Part shown: positions 22,491-30,278 of the stretch, in pieces
How the letters are laid out: each line of letters opens with the position of its first letter
How positions within the stretch are numbered: the stretch's first letter is position 1
From: Phenylobacterium sp.
GTDB taxonomy: Bacteria; Pseudomonadota; Alphaproteobacteria; Caulobacterales; Caulobacteraceae
Direction of reading: 5' to 3'
Assembly (NCBI RefSeq): GCF_004299445.1
Contig: NZ_SCTC01000028.1
Location: forward strand, 1-34,877
DNA length: 34,877 bases
Translations under genes and position numbers: made by a program
Notes under the pieces: generated by a model
Seen by the model: only the letters and a program-made list of their open reading frames with translations
The model's database searches: none
What the model was told of the DNA's origin: nothing

Positions 22491-23290
22491 GGTACGCCGA
22501 GTTCCCGCCGCCGCCCGAGCTTGAGCCCTACGTCCACTGCCTGTGGGTGTTCGAGGGCCAGGACGCCGATGAGCCGCAGCGCATCGTTCCCGATGGCCGC
22601 GCCGAGCTGATCCTGCACTGGCGTACGCCCTACCTCGAGCAGACCGACGCCGGCTGGACGCCTCAGCCCCCGGCGCTGTTCGCCGGCCAGTTGACCCAGC
22701 CGCTACGGCTCCTGGCCCGCGAGCCCGCCGGGGTGGTGGGCGTGCGCTTCCGCACCGCAGGCGCGCCGGCCTACCTCCAGAGCCATGCGAATCCCTTCAC
22801 CGACCGCCGCATGGCGGTCACCGAGGCGCCCGATCTGCGCGCCGCCGAGAGCGAGGCCGAGCGTCTGCGGCTGACGGCGGCCTATGTGATCTCGCGGCTG
22901 CAGCCCCGGCTCCATGACCCCCGCATGCAGGCCGCCGCCGACGAGATTCGGGCCAGCGAGGGCCGCATCGCGCTGGATGATCTGGCCGCCCGGGTCGCAC
23001 TTTCGCCCCGAGCCCTGCAGCGCCGGTTCCTTGAGGCCACCGGCGTGCCGCCGCGCATGCTGGCCTCCATCGTGCGCTTCCGTCGGGTGTTCGAAGCCCT
23101 CCAGGCGCCCGGCGTGGCCAACTGGACCGAATGCGCCCAGGCCGCCGGCTACTTTGACCACCCGCAGATGGCCAAGGATTTCCGCCGCTTCCTGGGCTGC
23201 ACACCCAGCGAGTTCCTGGCGGCTCAGCAGGGCCTGGCCACGCACCTCGCGGACGCAAACGTACAAGCCGGGTCGACCGCCCGGAGCTAG
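22487..23290 (+). CDS. AraC-family transcriptional regulator (DUF6597 sensor domain)
   Basis: 267 residues. The N-terminal half (LEPYVHCLWVFEG, then RIVPDGRAELILHW) is the DUF6597-type domain found in many AraC regulators. The C-terminal AraC DNA-binding domain spans about 165-255: IALDDLAARVALSPRALQRR followed by GYFDHPQMAKDFRRFLGCTP, the second helix-turn-helix. The ligand and targets are unknown. It overlaps tadA by four bases, an odd pairing that may just reflect compact packing. The DUF6265 gene follows on the same strand after 30 bases. Confidence 0.92.
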   Translation: MRYAEFPPPPELEPYVHCLWVFEGQDADEPQRIVPDGRAELILHWRTPYLEQTDAGWTPQPPALFAGQLTQPLRLLAREPAGVVGVRFRTAGAPAYLQSHANPFTDRRMAVTEAPDLRAAESEAERLRLTAAYVISRLQPRLHDPRMQAAADEIRASEGRIALDDLAARVALSPRALQRRFLEATGVPPRMLASIVRFRRVFEALQAPGVANWTECAQAAGYFDHPQMAKDFRRFLGCTPSEFLAAQQGLATHLADANVQAGSTARS

Positions 23291-23320
23291 ACCGGGCGTG
23301 TCGAAGGAGACCGGATCCCA

Positions 23321-23776
23321 ATGCGCTTCGCCCTTGCCCTCGCCGCCCTCGCTCTCGCCTCCGCAGCCAACGCCGCGCCCGCGGACGACGTGGCGAAGCT
23401 CGCCTGGATGGCCGGCAGCTGGGCGCAGGAGAAGGACGGCGTGATCACCCGCGAGACCTGGCTCTCGCCCATCGGCGGAGTCATGGCCGGCGCCGGCCAG
23501 ACCAACACGCCGGGCAGAAAGCCCTTCGTCTCCTACTACCGCATCAGTGTGGAGCCGGCCGGCGTCACCTTCACGGCCATCCTGCCCGGCCAGCCGCCGA
23601 CGCCGTTCGTCCTTGTACCCGGCAAGGACGGCGAGGCGACCTTCGAGAACAAGGCCCACGACTTCCCCCAGCGCGTGATCTTCCGGCGCTGCGGCGAGCA
23701 GCTCTGCGGACGGATCGAGGGGACGGTTCGGGGCAAGCTGGAAGCCGAGGACTGGCGCTACACACGACTCCGGTAG
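23321..23776 (+). CDS. DUF6265 family secreted protein
   Basis: 151 residues. MRFALALAALALASAANA is a signal peptide, so the product is exported. The mature part has LAWMAGSWAQEKDGVITRET, WLSPIGGVMAGAGQT, FENKAHDFPQRVIFRR and a C-terminal IEG...WRYTR strand, matching DUF6265, a lipocalin-like beta-barrel family of unknown function. Two cysteines (RCGEQLCG) may form a disulfide in the periplasm. Purines (GAAGGAGA) upstream support the start. It may be cotranscribed with the AraC gene. Confidence 0.85.
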   Translation: MRFALALAALALASAANAAPADDVAKLAWMAGSWAQEKDGVITRETWLSPIGGVMAGAGQTNTPGRKPFVSYYRISVEPAGVTFTAILPGQPPTPFVLVPGKDGEATFENKAHDFPQRVIFRRCGEQLCGRIEGTVRGKLEAEDWRYTRLR

Positions 23777-23836
23777 CAGCCGCCTCAAGTCCTCCCCCCG
23801 CATATCGCATCGACTGCAACCCCACGCGCTTCGTGA

Positions 23837-23853
23837 GCTCCCCGGAGGGGAGC
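23837..23853. repeat. Short perfect hairpin upstream of the SDR gene
   Basis: GCTCCCC-GGA-GGGGAGC forms a 7-pair stem with a three-base loop and no T-run. It lies in the 144-base gap after the DUF6265 gene, 68 bases before the SDR start. It may be part of a rho-dependent end or just a GC-rich palindrome. Confidence 0.4.
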
Positions 23854-23920
23854 ATCTGCACTTGCGCACCGGCCTTCCCCCGCCCCATGATCCTTCCAAA
23901 CAACGGTATGGGAGGACGTC

Positions 23921-24832
23921 ATGGCGGGACTGCTCGACGGGAAGGTTGCGATCATCACCGGCGCCGGCGGCGGGTTGGGTGAGGCCTACGCCAAGCTGTT
24001 TGCGAAGGAAGGCGCGGCGGTCGTCGTCAATGACCTGGGCGGCGCGCGCGACGGCTCTGGCAGCGGCGCCAGCGCCATGGCCGACAAGGTGGTCGCCGAC
24101 ATCAAGGCCGCGGGCGGCCGGGCGGTGGCCAACGGCGACGACGTCTCCACTCTACAGGGCGGCGAGAACATCCTGAAGACCGCGCTGGACGCCTTCGGCA
24201 AGGTCGACATCCTGGTCTGCAACGCGGGCATCCTGCGCGATAAGACCTTCTCCAACACGTCGGAAGAGGACTGGGACAAGGTGGTGAAGGTGCACCTCAA
24301 GGGCACCTATTGCACCGCCCTGCCCGTCTGGAACTGGATGAAGGCCAACGGCGGCGGGTCGATGGTGCTCACCTCGTCCACCTCCGGCCTCTACGGCAAT
24401 TTCGGCCAGACCAACTACGGCGCGGCCAAGGCCGGCATCTACGGCATGGTCCGGGTGATGGCGATCGAAGGGCGCAAGTACAATATCCGGGTCATGGGCC
24501 TGGCCCCCGGGGCCTACACCCGCATGACCTCGGACCTGCCCGGCCGGATCGGGCAGGAGCCCGATCCGCTGAGCCTGCCCGAGAACGTGGCTCCCGGCGT
24601 TCTGTTCATGGTCTCGGACCTGGCCGCCGACCACTCGGGCAAGATCCTGGGCGTCTCGTCGCGCGGCGTGCGCGAGATCAAGATGCTCGAGACCGAAGGC
24701 TTCCAGCCGGGACGCCCCTATACGGCGGAAGAGGTGGCCAAGAACGCCGAGAAGGTCTTCTTCCCCACGCCGGAATCGCGACGGGTCGAGAGCATCACCC
24801 TGGTGAAGCCCGCCGCCCGCGCGCCGGCGTAG
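23921..24832 (+). CDS. Short-chain dehydrogenase, peroxisomal MFE-2/HSD17B4-like 3-hydroxyacyl-CoA dehydrogenase
   Basis: 303 residues. The Rossmann motif is TGAGGGLG, followed by VVVNDLGGARDGSGSG, an insertion typical of the (3R)-hydroxyacyl-CoA dehydrogenase part of MFE-2. NAGILRDKTF, the S-Y-K triad (LTSSTSG, YGAAK) and LAPGAYTRMT complete the fold. The C-terminal extension (about 250-303) is also MFE-2 like. It probably oxidises (3R)-hydroxyacyl-CoA with NAD+. GGGAGGA at 23910-23916 fixes the start. CAAACAACG just upstream resembles half of the fatty-acid operator found before the acyl-CoA dehydrogenase gene. Confidence 0.88.
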   Translation: MAGLLDGKVAIITGAGGGLGEAYAKLFAKEGAAVVVNDLGGARDGSGSGASAMADKVVADIKAAGGRAVANGDDVSTLQGGENILKTALDAFGKVDILVCNAGILRDKTFSNTSEEDWDKVVKVHLKGTYCTALPVWNWMKANGGGSMVLTSSTSGLYGNFGQTNYGAAKAGIYGMVRVMAIEGRKYNIRVMGLAPGAYTRMTSDLPGRIGQEPDPLSLPENVAPGVLFMVSDLAADHSGKILGVSSRGVREIKMLETEGFQPGRPYTAEEVAKNAEKVFFPTPESRRVESITLVKPAARAPA

Positions 24833-24895
24833 CGCCCGGCGATCATCGTCCCGCGACGTGTTCGCGGATGACGGTGGTGACCTGGACTGGTCTGT

Positions 24896-25477
24896 TCAGC
24901 CGAACGCCGCGATGCGCTGATCCAGCCGATCGCGCACCGCAGGCCACTCGTCGGCCAGGATCGAGAAGACCACCGTCGAACGGAGCCGGCCGGTCCAGGT
25001 GACCTTGTCGTTGCGCAGGATGCCTTCCTGGACCGCGCCCAGCTTCAGCACGGCGGCGCGGCTGCGCGCGTTGATCGCATCGACTCTGTACTGCACGCGT
25101 TGGGCGCCGCTTTCGAACGCCTGCGCCATCATCAGCCGCTTGGCCGAAGGGTTGACGACCCCGCCGCGAACCGCCGGATCATAGTAGGTGAACCCGATCT
25201 CCACGGTGTTGTGGGCGTTGTCGATGTCGAGAAAGCTGCTCATGCCACGGCACACGCCATCGACCATCACGGCGAAGGCCTTGTTCCTGGGGTCCGGCGC
25301 GTTCAGAAACATCGCCCAGCCTAGGTCGAATCCTGCGCCCAGCATCGAGACGATGTAGAGATCGTTCCAGGTGGCCGGATCGGCCTCGCAGGCGGCGCGC
25401 AGGTCTTCCTTGTGCCGCTCGGCCAGCGGCTCCAGTCGCACGAAGCGGTTCTCCAGGACCTTGGCTTCCAGCTGCAT
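24896..25477 (-). CDS. GNAT family N-acetyltransferase (RimJ/RimL-like)
   Basis: 193 residues from the ATG at 25477. The N-terminus LENRFVRLEPLAERHKEDLR is typical of RimJ/RimL-type GNATs, with EIGFTYYDPAVRGGVVNPSA and KRLMMAQAFESGAQRVQYRV forming the acetyl-CoA-binding core. NARSRAAVLKLGAVQEGILR then marks motif B. Members acetylate N-termini of proteins or small amines; the substrate here is unknown. GGGAGAGG upstream supports the start. It converges on the SDR gene with a 63-base gap lacking a clear terminator. Confidence 0.88.
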   Translation of the reverse strand: MQLEAKVLENRFVRLEPLAERHKEDLRAACEADPATWNDLYIVSMLGAGFDLGWAMFLNAPDPRNKAFAVMVDGVCRGMSSFLDIDNAHNTVEIGFTYYDPAVRGGVVNPSAKRLMMAQAFESGAQRVQYRVDAINARSRAAVLKLGAVQEGILRNDKVTWTGRLRSTVVFSILADEWPAVRDRLDQRIAAFG

Positions 25478-25589
25478 ATGCCTCTCCCGTCGTCTGTCAC
25501 GGGGTGCTCTAGTCGGCGAATGGTCCAGCAGAAACGACCAATCTTCAGCGCGACGGCAGTCCATTTACGCGCAAAGGCAGCCCGTTTCG

Positions 25590-25721
25590 CCAGGTCCGGA
25601 AAAAAGTTCGTCCCTGCCCTTGCAGAGCTTGGGAAGAGACATACCTGACGGTGTGCCCATTCCTGGGCGTTTCCTCCCTAAGAACTTCACGCCGGGCCCC
25701 TAAAGGCCCGGCGATTTTTTT
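25590..25721 (+). ncRNA. Candidate small regulatory RNA of unknown family
   Basis: The gap 25478-25719 contains a strong plus-strand terminator but no plus-strand gene upstream for 850 bases. Before the terminator, AAGTTC (25604-25609) pairs with GAACTT (25682-25687). This stem encloses CTGC-CCTT-GCAG (25614-25625) and GCCCA-TTCC-TGGGC (25655-25668). Single-stranded TTCCTCCC (25671-25678) is complementary to ribosome-binding sites. The 5' end is a guess; no clear promoter was recognised. The fold is not the long rod of 6S RNA. Confidence 0.5.
25691..25721 (+). terminator. Strong intrinsic terminator, plus strand
   Basis: GCCGGGCC-CCTAAA-GGCCCGGC is a perfect 8-pair GC stem followed by GATTTTTTT. 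The opposite strand lacks a T-run after the stem, so it is directional. The T-run overlaps the TAA stop of the minus-strand transporter gene (25720-25722). Confidence 0.93.
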
Positions 25722-26472
25722 AGCCCCCGGCGAACAGCTGCGCCGCGCGCACCAGATAGCTGATCCCCACGGCGGTCACGATCCAGCGGGTCCAGCGCTT
25801 GAAGTTCACGTCGCTCATCCGGTCCAGGATCAGCCCGCCCACGTAGGTCCCCGCCATCGACAGGGGGATCGCGAGCGCGAACACCCAGAGCGGCGGCATG
25901 CCGATCGCCGCCCCAGTCACCAGCGGCGCGCCATAGACCAGGATCTTGGCCAGGTGCGCGAAGACCTGCGTTGCGGCCTTGGTCGCCACGATGGCGTGGC
26001 GGGTCAGCTCGGTGCGCACGAAGAAGATGTCGAGCAGGGGCCCCGCGACGCCGGCGGTCAGATTCAGCCCGGTCACCGTCAGGCCCGACAGGAACGCCTG
26101 CCGCGGTCGCGCCGCGTCGAGATTGATCCAACCCTGAGGAAGCCAGGTCAGGAACGGGACCAGGCCCAGGAGCAGGAACAGCAGCGGCTTGGACGGCGCG
26201 AAGCTCAACCCCGCCACGATCAGGCCCGCGATCAACGAGGCCAGCGCATACCAGCCGACGATGTCCCACCGGACGTGCTTGCGATGCAGGATCGAGCGCC
26301 AGCCGTTGGCGACCAGCTGAAGTATGCCGTGGCTAACGAACGCCGCCTGGACGGGCAGGACGAAGGCCAACGCCCCCATCAGCACCAGGCCGCCCGCCAT
26401 GCCGAACACGCCCGAAAGCGTGGCCGTCACAAAGGCCATGCAGACCACGAAGGCGGCTGCGAGAAGAGTCAT
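25720..26472 (-). CDS. TauE/SafE family anion (sulfite/organosulfonate) exporter
   Basis: 250 residues with about eight hydrophobic segments in two halves. The first half opens AAAFVVCMAFVTATLSGVFG-MAGG, the conserved GxxGxGGG-type loop of the family. The second half repeats it as LTVTGLNLTAGVAGPLL. TSUP/TauE proteins export sulfite, sulfoacetate or related anions across the inner membrane; the substrate here is not determinable. The ATG at 26472 follows GGAGGAC. A large GC hairpin lies in its leader (26492-26536), which could regulate expression. Confidence 0.88.
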   Translation of the reverse strand: MTLLAAAFVVCMAFVTATLSGVFGMAGGLVLMGALAFVLPVQAAFVSHGILQLVANGWRSILHRKHVRWDIVGWYALASLIAGLIVAGLSFAPSKPLLFLLLGLVPFLTWLPQGWINLDAARPRQAFLSGLTVTGLNLTAGVAGPLLDIFFVRTELTRHAIVATKAATQVFAHLAKILVYGAPLVTGAAIGMPPLWVFALAIPLSMAGTYVGGLILDRMSDVNFKRWTRWIVTAVGISYLVRAAQLFAGG

Positions 26473-26491
26473 GGAAGTCCTCCGGAGTTGC

Positions 26492-26536
26492 GACCAACCC
26501 CGGAAGGCGGTCACAGGCCGCCTCCGGTCGCTGGTC
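26492..26536 (-). promoter_or_regulatory. Structured leader hairpin upstream of the TauE/SafE gene
   Basis: CCGGAAGGCGG (26500-26510) pairs with CCGCCTCCGG (26518-26527), with one bulged A and a 7-base loop. GACC (26492-26495) and GGTC (26533-26536) extend it. It ends 19 bases before the ATG. A second repeat, CCGGCGCT/AGCGCCGG (26563-26570, 26588-26595), lies upstream. I cannot match either to a known riboswitch. They could instead be part of the tannase 3' region. Confidence 0.45.
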
Positions 26537-26718
26537 AGCTGCGCGTCGCGCGCGGGACGGAGCCGGCGCTGCAAGCCTGTCGAGGCGAGCGCCGGAGTGT
26601 GCGCCGCGGCCGCAGCCGGGCGAGGTATGTGGGTCTGCCGTTGGCAAAGCGGCGTTCGAATACACTGAAGCTGGCGGCGGCGCCACCTCAGCGCCGCGCC
26701 ATGAACGACAAGGCGTGG

Positions 26719-28176
26719 CTACCGCTTCGCCACCTTGCACGCCCAGCCGTCGGCTTCGCGCCGCGCCACTCCGGGATGCGGGCACAGGAGCTGGCTGGCG
26801 CCGCCCGGTCCGGTGGCCGTAACGCTGGCCGGCGCCTGGCCGCCGACGACCCAGGCGTCGAGGGTGGCGATCCAGTCGACATTGCCCGGGCCGTTCCCGC
26901 CCGCGCAGTGCAGCATGCCGGGCACCATGTAGAGCCGGTAGAAGCCGGACATGTCGCCCATCGTGCGGCGCAGGTCCTCGGCATACAGGATCGACGAGCG
27001 GGCCGGGATCGCGGGGTCGTTCCACCCGTGATACTGGATCAGCTTGCCGCCGCGCTTCTTGAACGCCGACAGGTCGGCGCTGTCGCTGTCGATCATCGGG
27101 CTCATGATCGCCTTCGCGCGATCGAACTCGGCGCCCAGGTCCATCGTCAGAAAGTCGAACTTCGGATCCTGGAAAGCGAAGTATTTGAAGGCGTTCGAAC
27201 CGAACTGGTAGCCGGCGGCGTTCGCGATGCCCGCCTGGTTGACCCCCGTGATCCAGGCCTGCCAGCCACCGCCCAGGGCCTCGGCGCCGGGGCTGACACC
27301 CGGCAGCGGCACGCGGCCCGTCCGCGGGTCCTTGCGACCGCGATAGATCTCGGCCGCCGCGGCGGCCTGTGCGGGCGTCAGGCAGCCGGTGTTCTGGCCG
27401 GGCTTGCAGATCAGGGTCTTAGGGTCGAACCGGCACGACAGCGGATCGCGGATGAAGCTCTCGCCGCCGCAGTCCTTCAGCGCCCCCGCCTGGAGCGTCT
27501 CTAGCGCCGCCTTGTCGAGATAGGCTCCGGGCCGGGCCAGCGCCTGCTGCTGTCCCGCCGCGTTGCCGAACAACAGGCTCATGTAGTTGGCCGGCGCGCC
27601 GGCGACGATGCCGTCGAAGTCGGCCGGATAGCGCTGGGCTTCCATCAGCGCCTCGCGACCGCCGTCCGAACAGCCCACGAAGTACGACTGCTTGGGCCCC
27701 CCGGCCTTCTGCGCGGCGATCAGCGCCTTGGCCGCTTCGGTGGTCTCCTTCAACGAGCGCCAGCCGTAATCGACGATCTTCTCGCGATGCCCCAGCGCCC
27801 ATGACGCGTCGGTGCCGCCGGCGCGGTGGCCGTTGTCGGTGCCGGCGACCGCATAGCCCTGGGCCGCGATCCGCTTGAGGGAGGCCGAGTTGATCGAGCC
27901 CGCGAACCCGCCGTTGCCAAGCTGTACGAACTTGCCATTCCAAGCCGCGCCCACCGGGATCCACACCTCGACGCCGATCTCGGAGTCGCTGGTGGGCCGG
28001 CTGGTGACCGACAGCCGGCAATAGTCGGCGCCGCCCTGGCTCTCGGTGGCCGCCGCCGTCACTTCGGCATGCGCAAGCTTGGTCGCCTTCAGGTCGGCGC
28101 AGGCGGTCTCGGCCTTCGCCAGTCCCGGCCCCATCAGCGCCAGCGCGGCCCCCGCCGCAAACAGCAATCCCCTCAT
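26719..28176 (-). CDS. Secreted tannase/feruloyl esterase family hydrolase
   Basis: 485 residues. MRGLLFAAGAALALMGPGLA-KA is a signal peptide. The nucleophile elbow is GCSDGG (C169-S170), the acid is in YHGWNDPAIP and the histidine in MLHCAGG. Cysteines directly beside Ser and His form the CS-D-HC motif peculiar to the tannase family. The family hydrolyses ester bonds of gallate, ferulate or similar plant phenolics, so this is probably a periplasmic or secreted aromatic esterase. The ATG at 28176 has GGAGGACGGG before it. An upstream ATG (28218) would bury the signal peptide. Confidence 0.92.
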   Translation of the reverse strand: MRGLLFAAGAALALMGPGLAKAETACADLKATKLAHAEVTAAATESQGGADYCRLSVTSRPTSDSEIGVEVWIPVGAAWNGKFVQLGNGGFAGSINSASLKRIAAQGYAVAGTDNGHRAGGTDASWALGHREKIVDYGWRSLKETTEAAKALIAAQKAGGPKQSYFVGCSDGGREALMEAQRYPADFDGIVAGAPANYMSLLFGNAAGQQQALARPGAYLDKAALETLQAGALKDCGGESFIRDPLSCRFDPKTLICKPGQNTGCLTPAQAAAAAEIYRGRKDPRTGRVPLPGVSPGAEALGGGWQAWITGVNQAGIANAAGYQFGSNAFKYFAFQDPKFDFLTMDLGAEFDRAKAIMSPMIDSDSADLSAFKKRGGKLIQYHGWNDPAIPARSSILYAEDLRRTMGDMSGFYRLYMVPGMLHCAGGNGPGNVDWIATLDAWVVGGQAPASVTATGPGGASQLLCPHPGVARREADGWACKVAKR

Positions 28177-28271
28177 CCCGTCCTCCCCAGTCCTTGTTCT
28201 TTGCTGGGACTTCACCACAGCCGCTGGGCGCCGCGAAGCGGCAATTGGACGAACCGCGCTTCACCGATTGC

Positions 28272-28306
28272 ACGGATGAGGCGGGGCGCCATCCGTAAGA
28301 TCCGTG
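28272..28306. repeat. Small inverted repeats between the tannase and acyl-CoA dehydrogenase genes
   Basis: ACGGATG (28272-28278) pairs with CATCCGT (28290-28296), and CACGGAT (28271-28277) also pairs with ATCCGTG (28300-28306). The alternative pairings look like a degraded palindromic repeat. It fills much of the gap upstream of the tannase gene. Confidence 0.4.
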
Positions 28307-28311
28307 ACTCC

Positions 28312-28345
28312 AAAACGAAAAGAGCCCCCGCTTGCGCGAGGGCTC
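28312..28345 (-). terminator. Intrinsic terminator after the acyl-CoA dehydrogenase gene
   Basis: On the minus strand GAGCCCTCGC-GCAA-GCGGGGGCTC (one mismatch in ten pairs) is followed by TTTTCGTTTT. It begins 25 bases after the acyl-CoA dehydrogenase stop. Loop and tail closely match the bamF terminator at 13228-13260. Confidence 0.9.
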
Positions 28346-28369
28346 CGGTCTTCGTCGCTGAGGCGATGA

Positions 28370-29716
28370 CTAGTTGCGGAACACCGCCGCCGAGGCGCCG
28401 CCATCGTCGGGCTGCTCGCGGTACTGCTGCAGTTCGTTGCGGCCGACCACCATGTGGTGGACTTCGTCCGGACCGTCCGCGATGCGCAGGGTGCGGGTGT
28501 TGGCGTACATGCGGGCCAGCGGGGTGTGCTGCGACACGCCCAGAGCGCCGTGCATCTGGATCGCCTGGTCGATGATCTGGCAGACCTTTTCCGGCACCAT
28601 CGCCTTGACCATGTGGATCCAGACGCGGGCTTCGCGGTTGCCCAGCACGTCCATCGCCTTGGCCGCCTTCAGGACCATCAGGCGCATGGCCTCGATCTCG
28701 ATGCGGGCGCGGCTGACGCGCTCGATGTTGCCGCCCAGCTGGATAATCGGCTTGCCGAACGCCGTACGGGTCATGCCGCGCGTAACCATCAGGTCCAGCG
28801 CCTTTTCCGCCGAGCCGATGGCGCGCATGCAGTGGTGGATCCGGCCGGGGCCCAGGCGCAGCTGGCTGATCTCGAAGCCGCGGCCTTCACCCAGCAGCAT
28901 GTTCGAGGCCGGCACGCGTGCGCCGTTGAAGCGGATGTGCATGTGGCCGTGCGGCGCGTCGGGGTCGCCGAACACCTGCTGGCCCTGGACAATCTCGACG
29001 CCCGGCGTGGGCAGAGGCACCAGGATCTGGGACTGCTGAAGGTGCGGCGGGTCGTTCTCGCCACCCGTCCTGACCATGCAGATCATCACCTTGCAGCGCG
29101 GGCTGCCGGCGCCCGAGATGTAGTGCTTCTCGCCGGTGATGACGTACTCGTCGCCCACGCGCACGGCGCGGGTGTCGATGTTCTTGGCGTCCGAGCTGGC
29201 GGTGTTCAGCTCGGTCATGCAGTAGGCCGAGCGGATCTTCCCTTCCAGCAGGGGCTCGAGCCACTGCTTCTTCTGCTCGGGCGTGCCGACACGTTCCAGC
29301 ACTTCCATGTTGCCGGTGTCGGGCGCGGCGCAGTTCATGATCTCCGAGGCGAGGCGCACCTTGCCCAGCTCGACGGCGATGTAGGCATAGTCGAGGTTTG
29401 AGAGGCCTTCGCCGGTCTCGGCGTTTGGCAGGAAGAAGTTCCACAGGCCCGCGGCCTTGGCCTTCTCCTTGGCGGCTTCCAGAACTTCCAGCTGGCCGGG
29501 GGCGTACTGCCAGATGTCAGGGCGGCCCTCGCCCAGGCGATGCCATTCCTCGGACGCCGGCTCGCAGACCTCTTTGATGAACGTCTTCACCGCGTTGTAG
29601 AGCGGCAGCGCCTTGTCCGACATGCGCAGGTCGTTGAGGTCGTCCTGCGGGCTCAGGCCGAAGCTGGATTGAGCCCTGGCGGCAGCCATTGCGGGCCGAT
29701 CGGCGGTCATGGTCAT
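28370..29716 (-). CDS. Acyl-CoA dehydrogenase (ACAD10/11-like)
   Basis: 448 residues. Recognisable are AYCMTELNTASSDAKNI (flavin and substrate contacts), YVITGEKHYISGAGSPRCKV, and the C-terminal helical part with GMTRTAFGKPIIQLGGNIER and MHGALGVSQHTPLARMYANT. The end RIADGPDEVHHMVVGR is typical of ACAD10/11-like enzymes, where ADGPDE replaces the common YEGT catalytic loop. The flavoenzyme oxidises acyl-CoA to trans-2-enoyl-CoA. GGGAG before the ATG at 29716 fixes the start. A CAAAC-N4-GTTTT element upstream suggests fatty-acid-responsive control. Confidence 0.93.
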   Translation of the reverse strand: MTMTADRPAMAAARAQSSFGLSPQDDLNDLRMSDKALPLYNAVKTFIKEVCEPASEEWHRLGEGRPDIWQYAPGQLEVLEAAKEKAKAAGLWNFFLPNAETGEGLSNLDYAYIAVELGKVRLASEIMNCAAPDTGNMEVLERVGTPEQKKQWLEPLLEGKIRSAYCMTELNTASSDAKNIDTRAVRVGDEYVITGEKHYISGAGSPRCKVMICMVRTGGENDPPHLQQSQILVPLPTPGVEIVQGQQVFGDPDAPHGHMHIRFNGARVPASNMLLGEGRGFEISQLRLGPGRIHHCMRAIGSAEKALDLMVTRGMTRTAFGKPIIQLGGNIERVSRARIEIEAMRLMVLKAAKAMDVLGNREARVWIHMVKAMVPEKVCQIIDQAIQMHGALGVSQHTPLARMYANTRTLRIADGPDEVHHMVVGRNELQQYREQPDDGGASAAVFRN

Positions 29717-29773
29717 GGGTCGCTCCCAGCGATTTTTTCTCTGGGACTGTTTTGACGCACTTTCCGCGAGATT

Positions 29774-29787
29774 CAAACAACTGTTTT
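29774..29787. promoter_or_regulatory. PsrA/FadR-like operator upstream of acyl-CoA dehydrogenase
   Basis: CAAACAACTGTTTT contains AAACA-AC-TGTTT and fits the published PsrA pattern (G/C)AAAC-N2-4-GTTT(G/C) apart from the last base. It is 58 bases upstream of the start of a fatty-acid oxidation gene. A partial match, CAAACAACGGTATG, occurs at 23897-23910 before the SDR gene. Which TetR-type regulator binds is not known. Confidence 0.45.
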
Positions 29788-29820
29788 AGGGTTTGGCGGC
29801 GAGGGCCCCGAAACGCGGAA

Positions 29821-29848
29821 GGCGCCCCGGCGGGGAGACCGGGACGCC
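29821..29848 (-). terminator. Probable terminator hairpin after the four-helix membrane protein gene
   Basis: GGCGCCCCGG (29821-29830) pairs with CCGGGACGCC (29839-29848), one mismatch in ten, loop of eight. It begins 22 bases after the stop on the minus strand. The T-run that follows (TTCC...GTTTC) is weak. Confidence 0.5.
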
Positions 29849-29870
29849 CTGGCTCGCGCTGGACAGCCGA

Positions 29871-30278
29871 TCAGGCGGCGGATAGCGCCGCGCGCTTCGC
29901 CCGGCGTAGGACGATGTACTGAACGTCGCCGACGATCAGGGCGGCGACGGCCTGAGCTGCGATGAAGCCCACGCCGAGCTGAGTCGGCTGCACCCAGCCC
30001 AGGGCCATGATCGCGAAACTCTCGATGGCCCACAGCGCGTTGAAGGCCACCAACGCCCAGACGGCGGCGCGCGGCAGCGTGGGTCGAAGCGCCAGCAGGA
30101 CCAGACCCGCGGCGTAGACCAGCAGGAACAGCCCGACCGGCTGCATGAAGGCGGGCGAGAGGCCCAGCGGTCCAGCCAGCAGGCCGGCGTCAAACGCGAA
30201 GACAGCGCCCATCAGCCCGCAGGCCGCGGCGTCGGCGCCGATCACGAAACGCAGGAAGGTCGAACGAACGGCGGTCAT
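29871..30278 (-). CDS. Small integral membrane protein, four predicted helices
   Basis: 135 residues from the ATG at 30278, preceded by GGAGC. Hydrophobic segments lie at about 9-30, 42-65, 70-92 and 100-122 (for example LFLLVYAAGLVLLALR and GVGFIAAQAVAALIVGDVQY). The C-terminus is basic (LRRAKRAAL), consistent with a cytoplasmic end. It resembles small DoxX-like or four-helix inner-membrane proteins but I recognise no motif that gives a function. It stands between two other minus-strand genes, each with its own ribosome-binding site. Confidence 0.75.
   Translation of the reverse strand: MTAVRSTFLRFVIGADAAACGLMGAVFAFDAGLLAGPLGLSPAFMQPVGLFLLVYAAGLVLLALRPTLPRAAVWALVAFNALWAIESFAIMALGWVQPTQLGVGFIAAQAVAALIVGDVQYIVLRRAKRAALSAA

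Noticed and set aside
25590..25721. Identification of the RNA as 6S RNA or SRP RNA
   Set aside because: GCCAGGTCCGGAA recalls the SRP core, but the AGCAG side of the SRP loop is missing. The pairing does not give the long rod with central bubble of 6S. The family is left open.
25651..27504. A 617-codon plus-strand frame across the TauE and tannase genes
   Set aside because: It is Arg/His/Gln-rich with no domain, crosses a strong terminator near its start, and lies antisense to two genes with clear motifs and SDs.
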